From assembly GCA_956465555.1 (NCBI GenBank), contig OY101117.1, positions 1,116,001-1,180,000 of the forward strand: a DNA stretch of 64,000 nucleotides, read 5' to 3'. Each line of letters begins with the position of its first letter. Within the stretch, counting starts at the first letter, position 1. The notes under the pieces are model-generated. The model did no database searches. It worked only from the letters and a program-made list of their open reading frames with translations, and was not told the origin of the DNA. Of the stretch, positions 61,396-64,000 are shown one piece after another. The position numbers and the translations under genes are program-made. This DNA comes from Nitzschia sp. pyKryTriq1. Taxonomy: Eukaryota > Bacillariophyta > Bacillariophyceae > Bacillariales > Bacillariaceae.

Positions 61396-62280
61396 TCATG
61401 ACGAGCAGTCGTCCGCCGTCAGAAATGACTCGATTTTCGTGGAAGCCAACGACATCTGGTCTTCCCCCTCATCTCTCCACGTCTCGATAAGCTCCGTCTT
61501 TGGACAAATCCGACTTACTTCTCTCGATATTTCAGAGGGATGGAAAATGTCTTTACCCATCAAGATAAGAAGAGGATGTTCAATTCGGGCGGCTTCTGCA
61601 CGAGTGATAGAAAAGACAAAGTCCCTTGGAGGCCCAAACATTCTGTCGTGGAGTTCTTTGAGAAGATTCTCATCATTACACTTGCCCGTCTTCACCATTT
61701 CGTTGGCCCAATCTCCCGCCCATTGCCACGTGGCGTCTTTGTTGAGTCCTTCCCATGGGGTTCCTGGCTCTGTGGTATGCTTCGTCAGTCCAATCGGCTG
61801 GAGTAGTACACACCGACCAAATCTCGAGGGCTCTTCGCGCAATAGTTGGAATGCAAAAGACGGTCCAATACATGACCCAAGTACATGACATTTCTGAATC
61901 TCCAAATGGTCCAATAATGCAATCTGATCGGCCAAAAAGGTGTGCCATCCATCGCCAGATCGGACAGTGCCAGTGGATCGATTGGCGAAACGTTGGTCCA
62001 TGCCTATCAACTGGAATTTCGTTTCGGGCAAAGCACTCCAGGGATTGTACGGGTGGGATTCAAATTTCGCGAGCGACGACCGCATACCACCGGGGGCCAA
62101 TAGAAGAACAGGTATCCCCTTGCCCTTTGTTTCATAATAAATTTTGGCCCCGCAAGGGCGGAGTAAATGCGGCATATTATTGAAAGATTGACCAAGTGAA
62201 AATCCTCGAGGCGAAAGCGTCTTAATTTGCTCTGGCCTTAACGAACTTTTTCCAATGTACCCCGACACGTACGTGTACAA
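61396..62280 (-). CDS. alpha/beta-hydrolase fold protein with Cys at the nucleophile
   Basis: A 294-aa intronless protein; Met36 (62175) is an alternative start, just before the domain. The fold is clear: IYYETKGKGIPVLLLAPGG (oxyanion region), FQLIGMDQRFANRST, HVLGSCIGPSFAFQLL (nucleophile elbow) and PLLILMGKDIFHP (acid strand). The elbow has Cys137 instead of Ser (GxCxG), as in dienelactone hydrolases. Where the catalytic His normally stands near the C-terminus I see WRDEGEDQMS, with no His. It may therefore be inactive, use another residue, or act as a binding protein. Function not assigned. Convergent with the proline dehydrogenase gene. Confidence 0.72.
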   Translation of the reverse strand: MYTYVSGYIGKSSLRPEQIKTLSPRGFSLGQSFNNMPHLLRPCGAKIYYETKGKGIPVLLLAPGGMRSSLAKFESHPYNPWSALPETKFQLIGMDQRFANRSTGTVRSGDGWHTFLADQIALLDHLEIQKCHVLGSCIGPSFAFQLLREEPSRFGRCVLLQPIGLTKHTTEPGTPWEGLNKDATWQWAGDWANEMVKTGKCNDENLLKELHDRMFGPPRDFVFSITRAEAARIEHPLLILMGKDIFHPSEISREVSRICPKTELIETWRDEGEDQMSLASTKIESFLTADDCSS

Positions 62281-63159
62281 GTCTGCACGTACCAGATCTT
62301 GTTAGTGCCAACGGCTGATCAATTCAGACTGTAGATGGTGTGATATGAAAAATGGAACAAAAGTAGCCAGGCTCCGATACCGGTAAAGCAAAAAGAGGAG
62401 CATAGCAGGGCAAGTCCGTCCAAGATGTCAACTAAGATATTATTAGACTACCGGTCCTCTCTACCGTACTTCGTCCTCTACCATATATACCGTTTCTTAC
62501 TATCGCAGTACCCCGGTAGAGATACCGGTAGAGGAGGGAGGAGTCTCTGTTCTATGCGCCAGTATCCATACGTAAAGGTGCCGGTAGCACAATACAGTAC
62601 CAGGTACCTGGTACCGTACGACCGGTCCCGGGTAGCAACACTGTACGTGTACCGTACCAGGTACTCGGGCACTGTACGCGTACTATTATACCGGTACCCA
62701 GTACTGTACCGGTACCGGTAGGCCCCTCCCTACCGGTACGGTACCGGATAATGGCGCGTCGCGCGAACCAATAATCATCTGAACATTTTTTTACCATCTC
62801 AATTTTTTATGGGCGCGACTCTATTAGCTCTGCGAAGTACGGTACGTATCATAAAGCAATAGCACAACGCATTCAGAGCATAAGAGGTCATTGTTCTCAT
62901 ATAAAGCACGAGAAGACGAGACTGACTGCACGAGCCTTGTTGCACCGTACCGGTATGTCATTGTCCATCGTTGTCCTCTACTACCAGTACCGTACTACCG
63001 GTACGAGCAGTAGCTAGCGGTACCGGTAGTAGAGTAGCTCTCCTCTCACCTTCACGGTATATTGCTACAGTAACAAAATAACAACAACCCGATAACATTC
63101 GAGACCCCGAGAAAGAGGAGGAAACTTGGAAAAAGCAGTTTGAGTAGCCGCAACCAATC
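62281..63159. promoter_or_regulatory. divergent intergenic region with dense GTAC clusters
   Basis: 879 bp between divergent starts. GTAC/CCGG clusters occupy 62450-62760 and 62944-63040, with CTACTACCAGTACC and TACCGGTAGAG variants. No gene was recognised. Confidence 0.5.
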
Positions 63160-64000
63160 ATGAAGTCTTTTACCTTGGTTCTTATGTTGGTCCTTTGTAC
63201 AGGATTCATCATTGCGTTGAATTTGGCGTACTTGCGAAAGGTCGTAAGGCACGCCGATCAGCGAAACGCCTCGGTAGACGATAGTCCCAAACGCATTTCC
63301 ATCTCGCAAAGAGCGACGTCCAAGCCCCGAAAACCGTCCAAGCCAGAACCCCCGATTCCAGTCCAGCCAAAGCCGAAGGAAATCTTGGGGAAGGTCGACG
63401 ACAGGAAGAAAAAGCAGCCTGCTGAAAGCAGCCACAGAGTAGCTGGTCTGAACTGTGACAGGTATGGAGGTCCATCGGAAGAAATTGCTGCTGAAATGGT
63501 TTACTGGAGGGACATCCCCAGCGACGCCGAGTACACAAGCCCGTATGCCAGCTACGGAAAGTCCCCGAAATACCTGACGTTCGAGCCCGACGAAGGTGGG
63601 TGGAACAATATTCGTATGAGCATGGAAACAGCTGCAGTGATGGCGCATGCTATGGGGCGAATTTTGGTCCTTCCTCCAGAGCAGAAAATGTACTTACTTT
63701 GGGACGACAAGAGGCACAACAAGAACAGGTTCACCTTCAAGGACTTTTTTCACTTCGATAGTATCGCCGAAGAGCACCCCTCTGTAGAAGTCATCTCCAT
63801 GGAAGAATTCATGGAACGCGAAGCCTTGCCAGGCAATCTGAAGAACAAATACACAGGAATGGTTTCAATGCCACCGAACAATGAAACAAAATGGGAGGGA
63901 CACGGGCGGGACGGGAAGGCCCATTGGATGTGGCTGAGGAACTCGACTGTTACTCCAATTTGGGCCTTTGACAACTGTGTTGTGGCCTTTCCCAGTGAGC
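63160..64000 (+). CDS. O-fucosyltransferase-like type II membrane protein (3' end beyond window)
   Basis: The ATG at 63160 opens a frame that stays open to the window edge (280 codons). Residues 4-25 are a membrane helix (FTLVLMLVLCTGFIIALNL), followed by a Lys/Pro-rich stem, the usual type II Golgi layout. The lumenal domain begins near residue 122; YLTFEPDEGGWNNIRMSME and VMAHAMGRILVLPPEQKMYL match the opening of the GDP-fucose protein O-fucosyltransferase-like family (GxNNxR...ALGRTLVLPP). It would transfer fucose, or a related sugar, onto a secreted protein or glycan. The C-terminal half with the catalytic Arg region is outside the window. The intact stem and domain start argue for a live gene. 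Confidence 0.7.
   Translation, partial: MKSFTLVLMLVLCTGFIIALNLAYLRKVVRHADQRNASVDDSPKRISISQRATSKPRKPSKPEPPIPVQPKPKEILGKVDDRKKKQPAESSHRVAGLNCDRYGGPSEEIAAEMVYWRDIPSDAEYTSPYASYGKSPKYLTFEPDEGGWNNIRMSMETAAVMAHAMGRILVLPPEQKMYLLWDDKRHNKNRFTFKDFFHFDSIAEEHPSVEVISMEEFMEREALPGNLKNKYTGMVSMPPNNETKWEGHGRDGKAHWMWLRNSTVTPIWAFDNCVVAFPSE

Overview
This is a nuclear window from a photosynthetic stramenopile, most probably a diatom. The species cannot be fixed from sequence alone. The reasons are short GT-AG introns (mostly 69 to 170 bp), two preproteins with secretory-type leaders that look plastid- or thylakoid-directed (one with a diatom-style cleavage site before Phe), three heat-shock-factor genes side by side, and complex eukaryotic housekeeping genes packed on both strands. 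I count about 26 protein genes. Gene models with introns below were built by eye from splice sites and frame continuity.

Layout. 0-10.5 kb: a Claspin/Mrc1-like checkpoint gene (runs off the left edge), RagA-type GTPase, a complex I 21 kDa-like subunit, a beta-keto acid cleavage enzyme, a METTL21-like methyltransferase and a dual-specificity phosphatase. 10.5-12.1 kb: unidentified, partly broken sequence plus a near-perfect 244-bp duplication of the 5' end of the following GH18 gene. 12-22.7 kb: GH18 protein, zinc-ribbon protein, BTB protein, GH1 beta-glucosidase, and two tandem S10 serine carboxypeptidases. 22.7-25.3 kb: a simple-sequence region with a 158-bp pentanucleotide array. 25.3-34 kb: DUF1499 plastid protein, an unrecognised Cys-rich-tail protein, an F-box pseudogene, 1-Cys peroxiredoxin, an intact F-box-like paralogue and an FkbM-like membrane protein. 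34.3-42.2 kb: two tandem paralogues joining a voltage-sensor-like domain, an IQ motif, a two-helix receptor-like module and a class III nucleotidyl cyclase. 43.3-50.1 kb: three HSF genes. 50.4-57 kb: beta-tubulin and, divergently, its folding factor TBCD. 57-64 kb: a plastid-targeted Gln-rich protein, proline dehydrogenase with an EF-hand, an odd alpha/beta hydrolase and the start of an O-fucosyltransferase-like gene.

The strongest candidate for something new is the voltage-sensor/cyclase pair. Both copies keep the S2 acidic, S3 Asp and S4 Arg/Lys periodicity of a voltage sensor, no pore signature is visible, and both replace the usual cyclase transition-state Asn/Arg. About 400 bp downstream of the second copy lie three TGACGTC (CRE-type) sites, upstream of the first HSF gene. 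Other notable points are a 30-residue block outside the DNA-binding domain that is 29/30 identical between two HSFs, the shared tubulin/TBCD promoter, a 46-bp palindrome with 8-bp flanking repeats (hAT-like mini-MITE), and recurrent GTAC/CCGG-built clusters in many intergenic regions.
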